Positions 7,797 through 17,974 of a DNA stretch of 37,675 nt are shown here, piece by piece. Position 1 is the stretch's first letter. The number at the start of each line of letters is the position of its first letter. Position numbers and translations under genes: made by a program. The notes below the pieces were generated by a model. That model saw only the letters and a list, made by a program, of their open reading frames with translations. It did not search any database and was not told the DNA's origin. Source of the DNA: an uncultured Eubacteriales bacterium (lineage in GTDB: Bacteria; Bacillota; Clostridia; Oscillospirales; CAG-272); contig CAJLXA010000015.1 in the NCBI GenBank assembly GCA_905210485.1, forward strand, positions 1 through 37,675, in the 5' to 3' direction.

Positions 7797-10094
7797 TTAA
7801 TACGATACTTTCATAATATATATCGTAAGATCGAGCGAAGAGTCTTTCGGAATCACAATCATGTTTCCGTCGGTGTATTCGCCGTTTTTATTTTTCTCGA
7901 ATCCGAGGCTGAGCAGATATTCGTCAATAGCACGGAGAGACGAGGAAATGGTATAGTCGGTGTCAAGCGGCACGTCATAATACAGGCAGACCGCCTCGCG
8001 CATAATCTGGCTTCCGGCGCGGATATACCGCGTGGTAAGACCGAAGCCATACGTATCGGCAAGAACGTTATTGAAGAAAGGAACGCTTGCCGCAATATCG
8101 GCCTCGCCGAAAAATTCGGTGAAATACGCAAGGGCGTTTACTTCCACGTCGTCGTCAAGCGTGGTGCCCTCTCCCGTTTTGGTAATGGTGAGGTCGCTCC
8201 ACGAAGCGGGAGCCTCGCGCTTTGTAAAGTTCACATCCAGGCCGTCGGGAAGCGTCGCGGTTCCGAAATCGCTGTACGTGATCTCCACAATACCGAACAT
8301 TGTACCGAGGTTGAAATAGAATCCGGCCTCCGTGATATAATCGCCTTTCACCGTAAGATAGGGCGTAAAGGACCGAGAATCACCGGCAATGCCGTAACGG
8401 GAAGCAAAGATACCGTAAAGCTGGATATCATTGCCCATACCGTAATAGAACGTGCTGGCGGCAGGAAGCATCACGTCGTCCACATAATACGTCGTGGTTC
8501 CCTGCTCCTCATTCACGGCATACGCCGTAAAGATTTCGGGAGCAACGGCAAACGTGGGCTTCGCATAGGAGAAATCCTTGGCAAACGCGCGCGCCGCCTT
8601 ATAGCCGGTTTCGGTTTTGTTATACGAATTGAATTCGTTTTCTCCGAATTTTTTGAATCCGTAATCGTCGCCCGTATAAGAACGGACATCGTTATTGAGA
8701 TCCGGGATCGTATACGGTCTGAAATAGCAATTGCCCGACGTCAGCGTTTCCGTGTAACCGCTGATGACGTACCCCGAAGAATAGACGCTCTTGCTGATAA
8801 GCTGAAAATCCAGGGTGTAGTTTTCAAGAGCACGCATATTGGCAAGCGCCTTGCCGAGCGCGTCGTGAACGTTGTCATGCGTAAATTTGGAAATTTTGGG
8901 AACGCCGACGGTTTCGCCGATGTTGACGGCAACGGTCAGTTCCAGCACCGAACGGTAGCCGGGAACGATCGTGTAATCGTCCTCGCTCATGGAATAAATA
9001 CCCATGATTTCGTTCTCATGAATGATCAGCGCCAGATTCTTCGGCGTAAAATCATAGGGATTGGCGGAAGCAAGCATACGCGTCATAAGCGTTTTATCGC
9101 TTCCGACATACTCGTAACGCCACGTTTCGTCATTAAAGCGGAAATCGTCAACCGTCAGGCCGGCAAAACAGTTATAAAGTCCGGCGTCCGACCACGATAC
9201 TTTCCGTCCGTCATCGTCGAGCATAGGCGAATACTCTTCATCGTTCATGAAGCTGACGCCCACCTGACTTGCATAACCGTCATGATTTCTGTAATAAAGG
9301 TTGGCGTCCACGCCGGAGTTACCGTCCTGATATGAAGCATACCAGTTGGTTCCGTCCATAGCGGTTCTTACGCGTGCCGTCGCCGTTTTTTCCAACGTAT
9401 CGTAAAGACCGAAATTGTAAACGGAAATATTGAGAAGTCCTTCAAACGACATGCGGGTCTGCCCGGAGAGACGGTTAAGCATCTCCTGCGTCAGAGCAGG
9501 ACGGGAGACCACCGTGATGACGCGGGTACCGCAAGCGGTCTCGTCGGCAAGGCTGCGCGCCTCCACTTCGACGATCTGATCGCCGTCGACATTGCTCGCC
9601 GCGGTCAGAACGCCGCTGATCGGATCAACAGTGGCAAATTCTTCGCCGCGCGTAATGCTCCATACGACCGCTTTGTCGTCGGTGCCGGTCACCACGGCTT
9701 TAAGCGTGATCTTATGACCGGCACAGACCTCGGACTTGCCATTCACCGCAACGGAAATTTCGGTTTCCGGCACAGGGGGGACATGGGATGCGTGATAGGT
9801 GGCGGCAGCGGCGTCGGAATCAAGGAATCCTGCCGCCTTCGCCACAACGGAATAATTGAAATCTGCAGAAAGATCGGTTACCTGATAGGAAGTCCCGGTA
9901 ACATCCGTCGAAGTCGAACCGACCGTGACGGTATAAGTCGTCGCATTTTCGGACGCGCTCCATGTGATGAGGCCGGTATCCGAAATGGCAAGGTCGCCGG
10001 GTTTTTCAAGTTTTTTCGGAACGTTATCTTTACAGGAAACCAGCGCGGCGAGGAGCATCGCCGTAACAAGTACGAGAGATATGATTTTTTTCAT
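7797..10094 (-). CDS. Fn3/Big_2-domain lipoprotein
   Basis: A 765-residue secreted lipoprotein: signal with lipobox ALVSC (Cys21), a fibronectin type III-like module at about 30-105 (GLITWSASENATTYTVTVGS, YSVVAKAAGF), then a Big_2-type Ig-like module at about 110-200 (VVWSITRGEEFATVDPISG). The rest is unrecognised but shares motifs with the 809-residue downstream protein, namely a MRALENYTLDFQL block and a C-terminal YFTEFFGEADIAASVPFF block. The start codon overlaps the stop of the giant protease gene by 4 bases (ATGA), a sign of translational coupling and a shared job. No enzyme motif was seen. It may bind protein or polysaccharide at the surface; that is inference from domain type and location. 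Confidence 0.87.
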   Translation of the reverse strand: MKKIISLVLVTAMLLAALVSCKDNVPKKLEKPGDLAISDTGLITWSASENATTYTVTVGSTSTDVTGTSYQVTDLSADFNYSVVAKAAGFLDSDAAAATYHASHVPPVPETEISVAVNGKSEVCAGHKITLKAVVTGTDDKAVVWSITRGEEFATVDPISGVLTAASNVDGDQIVEVEARSLADETACGTRVITVVSRPALTQEMLNRLSGQTRMSFEGLLNISVYNFGLYDTLEKTATARVRTAMDGTNWYASYQDGNSGVDANLYYRNHDGYASQVGVSFMNDEEYSPMLDDDGRKVSWSDAGLYNCFAGLTVDDFRFNDETWRYEYVGSDKTLMTRMLASANPYDFTPKNLALIIHENEIMGIYSMSEDDYTIVPGYRSVLELTVAVNIGETVGVPKISKFTHDNVHDALGKALANMRALENYTLDFQLISKSVYSSGYVISGYTETLTSGNCYFRPYTIPDLNNDVRSYTGDDYGFKKFGENEFNSYNKTETGYKAARAFAKDFSYAKPTFAVAPEIFTAYAVNEEQGTTTYYVDDVMLPAASTFYYGMGNDIQLYGIFASRYGIAGDSRSFTPYLTVKGDYITEAGFYFNLGTMFGIVEITYSDFGTATLPDGLDVNFTKREAPASWSDLTITKTGEGTTLDDDVEVNALAYFTEFFGEADIAASVPFFNNVLADTYGFGLTTRYIRAGSQIMREAVCLYYDVPLDTDYTISSSLRAIDEYLLSLGFEKNKNGEYTDGNMIVIPKDSSLDLTIYIMKVSY

Positions 10095-13000
10095 GCTTCT
10101 TTACCGCCTTTCTTGCGAAGAATAACGATTGTCGTCACGGTTCCCGCCACAGCGACAACGGCGACTGCGATAAGAACGATCACCCAGGGTTTCAGACCCT
10201 TGTCTGCGGGTTCCGGATCGGGTGCGGGAGGAGTGGGGTCGTTGTTATCGGAGGGAGTGGTATCCGCCCGATAAGCATCATAAAGGTTGTTGTAACGCGT
10301 AAGCGTCAGCACAGTCCGTTCTGCGGGCGTAAGTTTTCCGAGCAGATCGGCGATCTCCTGCATAGCCGCACGCGTTTCGGATGTATAGACATCGGGAAGC
10401 GCGTCGATTTTCGCCTGCAGATTGCGTGCCGCCTGGCTTGCATTGTTCAGTTTCAGCTTTGTCAGTTCTGTCTTGGCGCCGGTAACCGTAAGCACCATTT
10501 CGTCCCATTCGGCCTGTGTATAACCGAAATCGGTAGCCTTTTGCTTCATGGCGTTCAGAGCGGCAACAGCGTTATTGATCAGCGTTTCATCGGTAAGCGA
10601 GATCACCTTGAGTTTCTTGATGGCCTCGGCATACTTAATGAAATTCGAAAGCGTCTTATCCATCGCCACATATTCGCTGCGTTGTGCGTCCGCAACTTTG
10701 CCGAAAGTGACAAGATAGCAGATACCGTCGTATCCCTCGGCGTCATTATTGGAAGGCAGGATCATGGTGATGGGTTCGGTTTTACCGAGCAGATCAATGA
10801 AGTTGCAATAGCAAAGTTCCAGACTGAACAGATCATACTGATCGTGAAGGATAGCATATCCGGGATCGCTTTCCGTCAGGGACGCGTTGCGTTTATACGA
10901 GTTTTCCCATACAGGAGCCGTGAAAGAACGGAATTCAACCACTTTCAGATTTTTATAACCGTAGAAAGCATAGTCGCCGATGAGACGAAGCGTATCGGGG
11001 AGTATGATCTTTTCGACATAGGTGTTGGCATTACCGGCATAAAGATCAATACGCACGGTTCCCTCTTTCACTTCCAGCGTCTTCATGTTTTTGCCGGCAG
11101 GAACGGAGGAAAGCTGCAGGCCTCCGGAGGGGAGAACGATATACAGGACGCCGTCCTGCAAAAGCGCATAGTCATTGATTTTTCCGGTCGTCTCCGACTT
11201 TCCGTCCGCGGTGTGAACCGCGAAATTCAGAAGTGCCGTGCAACCGTTGAAAGCCATCGTGCCGATTTTTTCAAGATCGGGAGAGAAAACGAACATCGTC
11301 AGCGCGCGGTTATTCTGGAAAGCGGCATCGCCGATCGAGGTGAGTACGGGTGCGTCAAACGCAAGCAGAGACGTTCCCTGGAACGCATAATCTCCCACGG
11401 TTTTGAGGTGCGGCGCGCTGATCCGTCCGGAAAGAGAGGTAGAAGCAAATGCGCCGGTCTCCACAGTCGTAAGCGAGGAAAGGTCGGCTGTCGTAAGCGA
11501 AGAACAGGACGTGAACGCATATTCGCCGATGGATTCGACGCGACCGAGATTGATGGTGGTGAGCGCCGTACAACCCGCAAACATATACGCGCCGATCGAC
11601 TTCATGTTATCGGGAAGAACGACCGTTTCCAATGCGGGGCACTGTGCAAACAGATAGTCGCCGATCTCGGTCAGCGAGGCGGGAAGCGTGATGCTTTCCA
11701 GTTGCGTGCAACCGGAAAAAACGCCGTCGCCGAGTTTTTTCAGCGTCTGCGGCAATACCACGCTTCTGATCAGCGGTGCCGAAGGCGAACCGAGAGCCGA
11801 GTTACTATTCTGCGATGAAAAGTTCCACTCCGATCTGTAGACGGCAAACGCACCCTGACCGATCTCTTCCACAATCGGCATATTTACGGTCAGAAGCGAA
11901 CCGCAGTTGATAAAGGCGTAATCGCCGATGTATTTGACATGCTGAAGATCGGCCACTGTCAAAGCGGTGCAGAAATAGAACGTTTCGTTTTCGATCCTTT
12001 CGTCAATTTTGGAAAGGTCGATGTTCTTCAGGCGGATATCTTCCGCAAAACAGCCGGCACCGAAATGCACATCGCCGGCTTCGGGCATAACGACGGTTTC
12101 AAGATAAGAACATCTCTGGAACGCGCCGAGGCCGAACGTCGAACCGGCGCCGATGGTGATCTTCTCCAGCTTGGAAGCGTAGAAAGCGCCCTCTCCGTAA
12201 ACGGCATTTGCCGCCGTTTCGGTCTCCGTAATCCCCGTTTCGCCAAACGCATAAGCGCCGACGGAGGTCACGTATTTCAGGTTGTTCACCGCAGCCAGAT
12301 TGGCGTCAAGACGGAACGCATGGGCACCGATTTTCACACCGGCTTCCGCAGGCAGATTCACGGTAGTGAGCGCCGTGCATTTGGCGAACGCGTATTGGCC
12401 GATCACCGTTGCGGGATTCACAATCGTCAGGGATCTGATCTTTGTGCCGGAAAAGGCGCTGTCGCCGATCACGGTATAAGCGCTGTCCAGCGTATAATCG
12501 CCGAAGTCATAGGCAATGGCGGCCAGAATCACGGTATTACCCGCCCCATTCAGAAGAAGATGTCCGTCCGCGGACACCTGATGCGCAGTGTTGCCCGCCG
12601 CAACGACAAACGTCGTCAGCGCGGTATTTTCAAAGGCGCAGCCGTTTACGGCTTTGATGCGGGTATTGACACCGAAATTCAGCGTTGTCAGGCTCTTGCA
12701 GTCGAGAAACGCATAACTGCCGAGCGCGAATTCGCAATCGGGAAGCGTTACGGTTGCCAGGCGGCCGCAATCGTAAAACGCCTGGTCGCCGATGGTATCC
12801 ACTTTACCGTGGAAAACAACGTCGGTGAGATTTTTGTTTCCGGAAAAAGAAGCCCGGTCGAGTTCGATAATATCGTTATGGAAAACGACTTTCGTCAGAT
12901 TGTCGCAGTTGGAAAAACAACCGACGGGAATCTGCACGCGGGAATAGATGTCAACGGTAACGAGGCCGGAATCGGAGAACATACCCTGCGACAGTTTCGT

Positions 13001-16000
13001 ATTTTCCAAAAGCGTCACTGCGGCAAGACCCGTGCATCCGGCAAAGGCATTCACGCCCGTATTGCGCAGTTTGGAAAGATCGAGCGCCGTGATCGACGTG
13101 CAGTGAGCAAACGCACGGGCGCCGACGGCGATGGTGTTTGACAACGCAATGTCTTTCAGTTTCCCACATTCTTCAAAAGCCGACGCACCGATCGTTTCGA
13201 CATGATCGAGATTGATGCTTTCCAGCTTTTTATTTCCCTGAAACGCATGTTCACGGATAATTTTCACGCTGTCCGGCAATATAACGGTCTTGAGACCGCT
13301 GCAATTGTAGAACGCGTATTTCTGAATCTCGGTGACGCCTGCGGGAATCGTCACAGAGGTCACGGAAGTATTGGCATTCGGGATTTTGTTGGCGTCATAA
13401 TCTTCGTCGCTGAGTTCGATCGTCGTATCGGTATCATAGAGGCAGAACGCATAAGCACCGATATACAGAATTCCTTCGTCGTCCGGGATTACGACGTCGC
13501 CGCCGAGTCCTTTATAGGCGATCAGCGTGCGGTTTTCGATAACGAATTCACTGTTGACGACCACTTTCACATTGGCTTTCAGGTTGGAACCTTTGATGTG
13601 CAACTGAATAATGGCGGTTCCCTTTTTCAGAGCGGTAACAACGCCGTCCTGATCCACCGTTGCCACGCGTTCGTTGGTGGAAGAAAACGTGTATTCGTAT
13701 CGGTCCGCCACATACCACGGGTCAATCGTATAATGCAATTTGATTTTTTCGCCGGGATAGAAGTTGATGTCGCCGCCTTCAATGGCATTGATATATTTTC
13801 TGTCGCCGGTCTTGCCGATCTCGCTTGTCTGTGCCGCGCGGGAATAGGCGAACTGTGTGTCGAAATAATCAAAACGAATCTTTTTGACTTTGTCCTCTGA
13901 CGCGTCGGAAACGCTGTTGTTCGACATCAGTTGTATCCGGCGTGCGGAAGACGAATCGTCATCCGCCGCAGGATCGAGCATCATGGTATCTTCGCGCTTT
14001 TTGACATTGATGATCAGGAAGGTCTGTTTCAGATCCATTGCTTCCTGCACAAGAATGGTGGTTATACCCTCTTTGACGCCGTATACCTGACCGTCTTTTA
14101 CCATGGCAACACTTTCGTTCGTACTTGTCCAGGAAAGATATTTCAGGTAATCCTTACCTTCATCTACCGTGTTATCGGCGGTGGCAAGGTACTGCGTCAG
14201 GTCAACGACTTCGTTTTCGTAAACGGAAAGGATCGTGAGGTCGGTGCCGTCCATGGTTCCGTCTTTCGTAAATTTGAAATCGCCGCGGGTGCCGGGCAAC
14301 TGGCAAAGATAGATATTGGAGTTCAGCGCATAGTCGTCAATGGAGAACGCAAGCGCACTGGTTATCAGAGAATTGCTTTCCAGTTCTTCGAGATAATCGG
14401 TAATTTCAAAACGAACCACATTGTCCTTTCCCGCTTCGCTGTATACGGGGATAGGATTTTCGGTAAGGAACGTATAGCTGAGCTGGGTTCCCGAAGTGGT
14501 AAAGGCAATCGGTGTGATCGACTGTACATACTGATTGTCGTAAATCGTCATGGTCATGTAGTAACGATCTTTTTTCAGCGATTTGTCGTATACCTTTTCG
14601 TAAGTGGCTGAGCGCAAAACCGGCGCTTCGTTATCCACATAGAAATCGAAAGAGAATGAATTGCGGACGTTCTTTTTCGCGCCGCCGTCGCTGCCGTAAT
14701 CGAGTTCGCCTACCATTTTGAATTCATACTGGCGGTTGTTCACCAGATTGAGTTCGGCAGTCTTCCACTTCAGATATTCGTAGTTCGGAACGGGGCTTCC
14801 GCCGTTGGAATAGGCTTTTGTGGCATTATCCACAACAAGCGTTTTGACCACTTCGCCCGTCACCTTATCGGTGATCGTGTAGGTCATCTTCTTTGCATTG
14901 CGCAAAAGACCTGCATATACCGCGGAAATGCCGTCGATAGAACCGAGCGTATCCGAAATGGCGATATGGTCGAGACTTGCGGGAATTGCTTCGTACACCG
15001 TGGTATCAATCTCGTAAAGATAGGTACCGAGCGGAATAATGTAGTTGTAGAAATAGGAGCCGTAGGGCGTTGTTGCGAAGTAATCGGCTTTCAGTTTGTC
15101 TTCATCGTCGATTGCGGCATTATGCGCTTCCGATTCCACCTCGTAATAGGTTTTATCGAACATGGGCGCTTCTGTCCAGTCGCCGTAAAACGCCAGGAAA
15201 GGAACATTCAGATCCACGCCGTTTTCCCCGATAGCTGTCATCGTGACAAAGCCTTCTACGTACATACCGTAGGGGAACAGCGAATCTATCATCTTCTTGT
15301 CGGCATCGTCGAGCGTATAAGTAACGGTAACGGAAGCCGTTTCGCCCGCCGCAACCGTGACGGTATCGCCGTCAAGCGTACCGTTTGTTACGGAAAACGT
15401 CTGCTTTCCTCCGAGAAGTTGCGGCGTTTCGGCCACAAACGTTTTGTCCGAAGACGAAACGGTCTCGGTCATTCCGATCAGCGACAATCTGTAGGAGAGG
15501 GCGCCGTCGGAAATGTTCTTGACGTTGAATTTCATGGTATAGACGCCCGTGCGTTCGGGGTCGTCTTTCAGTTCCAATTTCGTACGGTCAATACCGTCCA
15601 CCGTCAGGTATGCGCCGGTGTTTACCACATTTTTAAGGCTGGCAAGTCCCGCGCCCTGTTTTCTCGGCGAATAGGGATTTCCCTCTTCGTTGATGATAAT
15701 GGTGGCGGTGGACATCAGCATCTGGTTGCACATGACCGATATCTGCTGATATGTATAGTCGGGGTACTTCTCTTTCAGATACTGACGGATCAGGATAACA
15801 ATACCGCAGAGGTTCGGCGTTGCCATCGAAGTACCGCTGAGTTCGTCATACCCGCCGTTCGGAACCGCGGACAGAATGTTTCCGCCGTGAGCGGTGATTT
15901 CGGGTTTCAGTTTCAGGTCGGGAGAGGGACCCCAGCTGGAGAAGTCGGACATAAACGGACCCGCCTGCTGAGAATAGTTCAGCGTCAGCGTTCCCGAAGA

Positions 16001-17692
16001 ACGCGAAGCAAGCACCGTTCCGAGTTCCTTCGATATGGAGATCGTAGGAATATGATCCGTTTTACCCATCGACATGAGGATATCACCCTCAATGTTGTTG
16101 TAAATGATACAGGCGATGGCACCGGCGTTTTTCGCCTGCAACGCCTTATCCTCAAACGTGGTGTCGCCGCGGCGGACAAGCGCCACTTTTCCCTTGACAT
16201 CAATCGAGGAATAGTTGGCCTTCATACCGACGCCCGGTACGGTCACGTATTCAAGGTTGGCAACCTCCGTCTTTGTCAGGCCGAGGTCTTCGTACAATTC
16301 TGCGAAAAAGTCGTTCTGATCGCCGGAAATCGAGTTGGATTCCGAGAAGAACAGAATTCTCTCGTTGTTGGCGACAAGGTATTTGCTCTTTGTTCCGCTG
16401 ATAGAAGCCACGGAAAGAGCCGGAGCGTAAGTGGAGGGAGAACCGACCGTGCCCGAATCGGGGTTGGTCACCTTGTTCGTGTTGCCCTGCTCGCCGCCGA
16501 ATGCGGAACTGTAACTGTTGCTGGCGGCGGTGATAAGGCTGATGCCGGCGGCATTGATTTTATCATACACCGTATTGATGGCGTTGCCGTCCGCTTCGCG
16601 CGAAAAACCGCAGGAAGAACCGAGCGACATATTGATGGCGTCCACGCCGAGAAGAACGGCGTCTTCAAGAGCGGCCAGAATATCCTCGGTTTTACCGCCG
16701 TCGTCAAGGTCGGGGAAAACTTTCATCAGAACAAGCTGTGTATCCACCGCAACGCCGGTGATTCTGTCGTCTTTACCGCCGATGATACCCGCCACATGCG
16801 TACCGTGTTCGGAATCATAGGGGTATACGTCCACGTCCTTATCCGCATAGTCGAATACAAACGGAATTTTCTTGTTGATGTATATATCTTTGAGCTCTAC
16901 CGTTTTACCGAGTTTTGCGGCATTGGTAGCGGCAAGAATCGCGGCCACGTCTCTGTCGGTGATCAGAAGATTGCCGGTGTTCGGCATTTGCTGGAAAACC
17001 GTATGGCTGAGTTCAAAGCCGGAGTCGAGAACGGCAACCGCTGTTCCCTTACCCGTGAAACTGACGCTGCCGGAATCGAAAATACCGGTATCGTAAATAT
17101 CCACGGCATTGATAATACCCGAAGCGTCGGTACCGCTGATCGCCTGCGGGCGGTTATAGGTTTCCGAAAGAATGGTATTCTGTACTTTGGATAGTTTACC
17201 GATCTTGCGGAAATTGCCGTACGTGGTCTTCACCGCAACGGCATTCATGATCGTAGTATACGAGCACTGTACGCTGTCGATCAGGCCTTTGGCGGTCAGT
17301 TCGCCGATCAAAGCGTCCTGTTCGTCAAGGATAGCCGTCAGCTTTTCCTTGCCTTCTTCGGTTTCGGCAAATTCCGCCACCGATTTTCCGGCATTTTCGC
17401 CGTCGAGATAAGCGTCGATCAGCGATTTTCCCGGCAGAGACACAATAGCGACAATGACGTCGTCATTTTTATAACCGCCGTTTTTCTTCAGATTTTCGGC
17501 CTTGATTTTCGAGAGCATTTGCTCTTGTGTCAAGGAAAGTCCGGTATTGAAAATCTGCAGCTGTTCCGGATCATTCGATCCGTTTCCGTTATCCGACGGA
17601 TTGACAACATCTTTGCAGGAAGTCATCACCGTCAGGAAAACCATGACGAGAATCAGAAGACAGGACAGCGCGGAAAGAATTCTTTTTTGCAT
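10091..17692 (-). CDS. Giant surface subtilisin-like (S8) protease with leucine-rich repeat array
   Basis: A 2533-residue cell-surface serine protease. The N-terminus is a signal with a lipobox-like VMTSC (Cys26) and a propeptide-like region to about 200. The S8 domain carries the catalytic triad: Asp223 (AVLDSGF), His296 (EHGTHVAG), Ser622 (SGTSMATP), and the oxyanion Asn392. A PA-type insert at about 440-575 resembles that of lactocepin and C5a-peptidase relatives. Beta domains follow, with two Big_2-like modules near 1154-1234 and 1309-1380 (SWTSTNESVA, TFSSTNERVATV). A BspA-type LRR_5 array runs from about 1390 to 2260 (repeated IGxxAFxxCxxLxxxxLP). The tail has a helical segment, a Pro/Asp linker, and a membrane helix ending in RKKGGKEA. 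No LPXTG is present. AAGGAG lies upstream of the ATG. Likely role: degrade extracellular protein for the linked Opp importer, with the LRRs binding the target. Confidence 0.93.
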   Translation of the reverse strand: MQKRILSALSCLLILVMVFLTVMTSCKDVVNPSDNGNGSNDPEQLQIFNTGLSLTQEQMLSKIKAENLKKNGGYKNDDVIVAIVSLPGKSLIDAYLDGENAGKSVAEFAETEEGKEKLTAILDEQDALIGELTAKGLIDSVQCSYTTIMNAVAVKTTYGNFRKIGKLSKVQNTILSETYNRPQAISGTDASGIINAVDIYDTGIFDSGSVSFTGKGTAVAVLDSGFELSHTVFQQMPNTGNLLITDRDVAAILAATNAAKLGKTVELKDIYINKKIPFVFDYADKDVDVYPYDSEHGTHVAGIIGGKDDRITGVAVDTQLVLMKVFPDLDDGGKTEDILAALEDAVLLGVDAINMSLGSSCGFSREADGNAINTVYDKINAAGISLITAASNSYSSAFGGEQGNTNKVTNPDSGTVGSPSTYAPALSVASISGTKSKYLVANNERILFFSESNSISGDQNDFFAELYEDLGLTKTEVANLEYVTVPGVGMKANYSSIDVKGKVALVRRGDTTFEDKALQAKNAGAIACIIYNNIEGDILMSMGKTDHIPTISISKELGTVLASRSSGTLTLNYSQQAGPFMSDFSSWGPSPDLKLKPEITAHGGNILSAVPNGGYDELSGTSMATPNLCGIVILIRQYLKEKYPDYTYQQISVMCNQMLMSTATIIINEEGNPYSPRKQGAGLASLKNVVNTGAYLTVDGIDRTKLELKDDPERTGVYTMKFNVKNISDGALSYRLSLIGMTETVSSSDKTFVAETPQLLGGKQTFSVTNGTLDGDTVTVAAGETASVTVTYTLDDADKKMIDSLFPYGMYVEGFVTMTAIGENGVDLNVPFLAFYGDWTEAPMFDKTYYEVESEAHNAAIDDEDKLKADYFATTPYGSYFYNYIIPLGTYLYEIDTTVYEAIPASLDHIAISDTLGSIDGISAVYAGLLRNAKKMTYTITDKVTGEVVKTLVVDNATKAYSNGGSPVPNYEYLKWKTAELNLVNNRQYEFKMVGELDYGSDGGAKKNVRNSFSFDFYVDNEAPVLRSATYEKVYDKSLKKDRYYMTMTIYDNQYVQSITPIAFTTSGTQLSYTFLTENPIPVYSEAGKDNVVRFEITDYLEELESNSLITSALAFSIDDYALNSNIYLCQLPGTRGDFKFTKDGTMDGTDLTILSVYENEVVDLTQYLATADNTVDEGKDYLKYLSWTSTNESVAMVKDGQVYGVKEGITTILVQEAMDLKQTFLIINVKKREDTMMLDPAADDDSSSARRIQLMSNNSVSDASEDKVKKIRFDYFDTQFAYSRAAQTSEIGKTGDRKYINAIEGGDINFYPGEKIKLHYTIDPWYVADRYEYTFSSTNERVATVDQDGVVTALKKGTAIIQLHIKGSNLKANVKVVVNSEFVIENRTLIAYKGLGGDVVIPDDEGILYIGAYAFCLYDTDTTIELSDEDYDANKIPNANTSVTSVTIPAGVTEIQKYAFYNCSGLKTVILPDSVKIIREHAFQGNKKLESINLDHVETIGASAFEECGKLKDIALSNTIAVGARAFAHCTSITALDLSKLRNTGVNAFAGCTGLAAVTLLENTKLSQGMFSDSGLVTVDIYSRVQIPVGCFSNCDNLTKVVFHNDIIELDRASFSGNKNLTDVVFHGKVDTIGDQAFYDCGRLATVTLPDCEFALGSYAFLDCKSLTTLNFGVNTRIKAVNGCAFENTALTTFVVAAGNTAHQVSADGHLLLNGAGNTVILAAIAYDFGDYTLDSAYTVIGDSAFSGTKIRSLTIVNPATVIGQYAFAKCTALTTVNLPAEAGVKIGAHAFRLDANLAAVNNLKYVTSVGAYAFGETGITETETAANAVYGEGAFYASKLEKITIGAGSTFGLGAFQRCSYLETVVMPEAGDVHFGAGCFAEDIRLKNIDLSKIDERIENETFYFCTALTVADLQHVKYIGDYAFINCGSLLTVNMPIVEEIGQGAFAVYRSEWNFSSQNSNSALGSPSAPLIRSVVLPQTLKKLGDGVFSGCTQLESITLPASLTEIGDYLFAQCPALETVVLPDNMKSIGAYMFAGCTALTTINLGRVESIGEYAFTSCSSLTTADLSSLTTVETGAFASTSLSGRISAPHLKTVGDYAFQGTSLLAFDAPVLTSIGDAAFQNNRALTMFVFSPDLEKIGTMAFNGCTALLNFAVHTADGKSETTGKINDYALLQDGVLYIVLPSGGLQLSSVPAGKNMKTLEVKEGTVRIDLYAGNANTYVEKIILPDTLRLIGDYAFYGYKNLKVVEFRSFTAPVWENSYKRNASLTESDPGYAILHDQYDLFSLELCYCNFIDLLGKTEPITMILPSNNDAEGYDGICYLVTFGKVADAQRSEYVAMDKTLSNFIKYAEAIKKLKVISLTDETLINNAVAALNAMKQKATDFGYTQAEWDEMVLTVTGAKTELTKLKLNNASQAARNLQAKIDALPDVYTSETRAAMQEIADLLGKLTPAERTVLTLTRYNNLYDAYRADTTPSDNNDPTPPAPDPEPADKGLKPWVIVLIAVAVVAVAGTVTTIVILRKKGGKEA

Positions 17693-17722
17693 GAAAAGAG
17701 TCTCCTTATTTTTAAGCGCATA

Positions 17723-17974
17723 TTAAGCATGAAGCCAAAGGCGCATCAGCAACATCGTACAAAAGAAGCAGAATATAACAATAAATAATGCGGGAAGAAA
17801 GCGTGCGAAACCTGCGCGGATCGCCGCTCTTTTCTCTTTGCGATTCAGTCCGACCCGGTCTTTCGGATCGGTTTTTCCGTTGGCTTTTGTGAAAGCGGAC
17901 ATATCGTAAACGGTATGCCCGTCATCCACATAATGTGTTTTTTTCTTTTTATCTTTTTCGGTTTTCTTTTTCAT
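17723..17974 (-). CDS. Small one-helix membrane protein linked to Opp transporter
   Basis: An 83-residue protein I cannot name. It has a very basic Lys-rich start, a central YVDDGHTVYDMSAF stretch, then a basic region (RKEKRAAIRAG) and one C-terminal membrane helix at about 58-80. The DDGxTxxxM stretch resembles small DDGRTIADM-type proteins I associate with clostridial genomes, but that is memory, not a search. The predicted topology is cytoplasmic N-terminus with the helix inserted. Its ATG overlaps the oppF stop codon by 4 bases, so it is translated with the transporter and precedes the protease gene by 30 bases. It may be a transporter or membrane-assembly accessory; this is inferred from location only. 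Confidence 0.75.
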   Translation of the reverse strand: MKKKTEKDKKKKTHYVDDGHTVYDMSAFTKANGKTDPKDRVGLNRKEKRAAIRAGFARFLPALFIVIFCFFCTMLLMRLWLHA

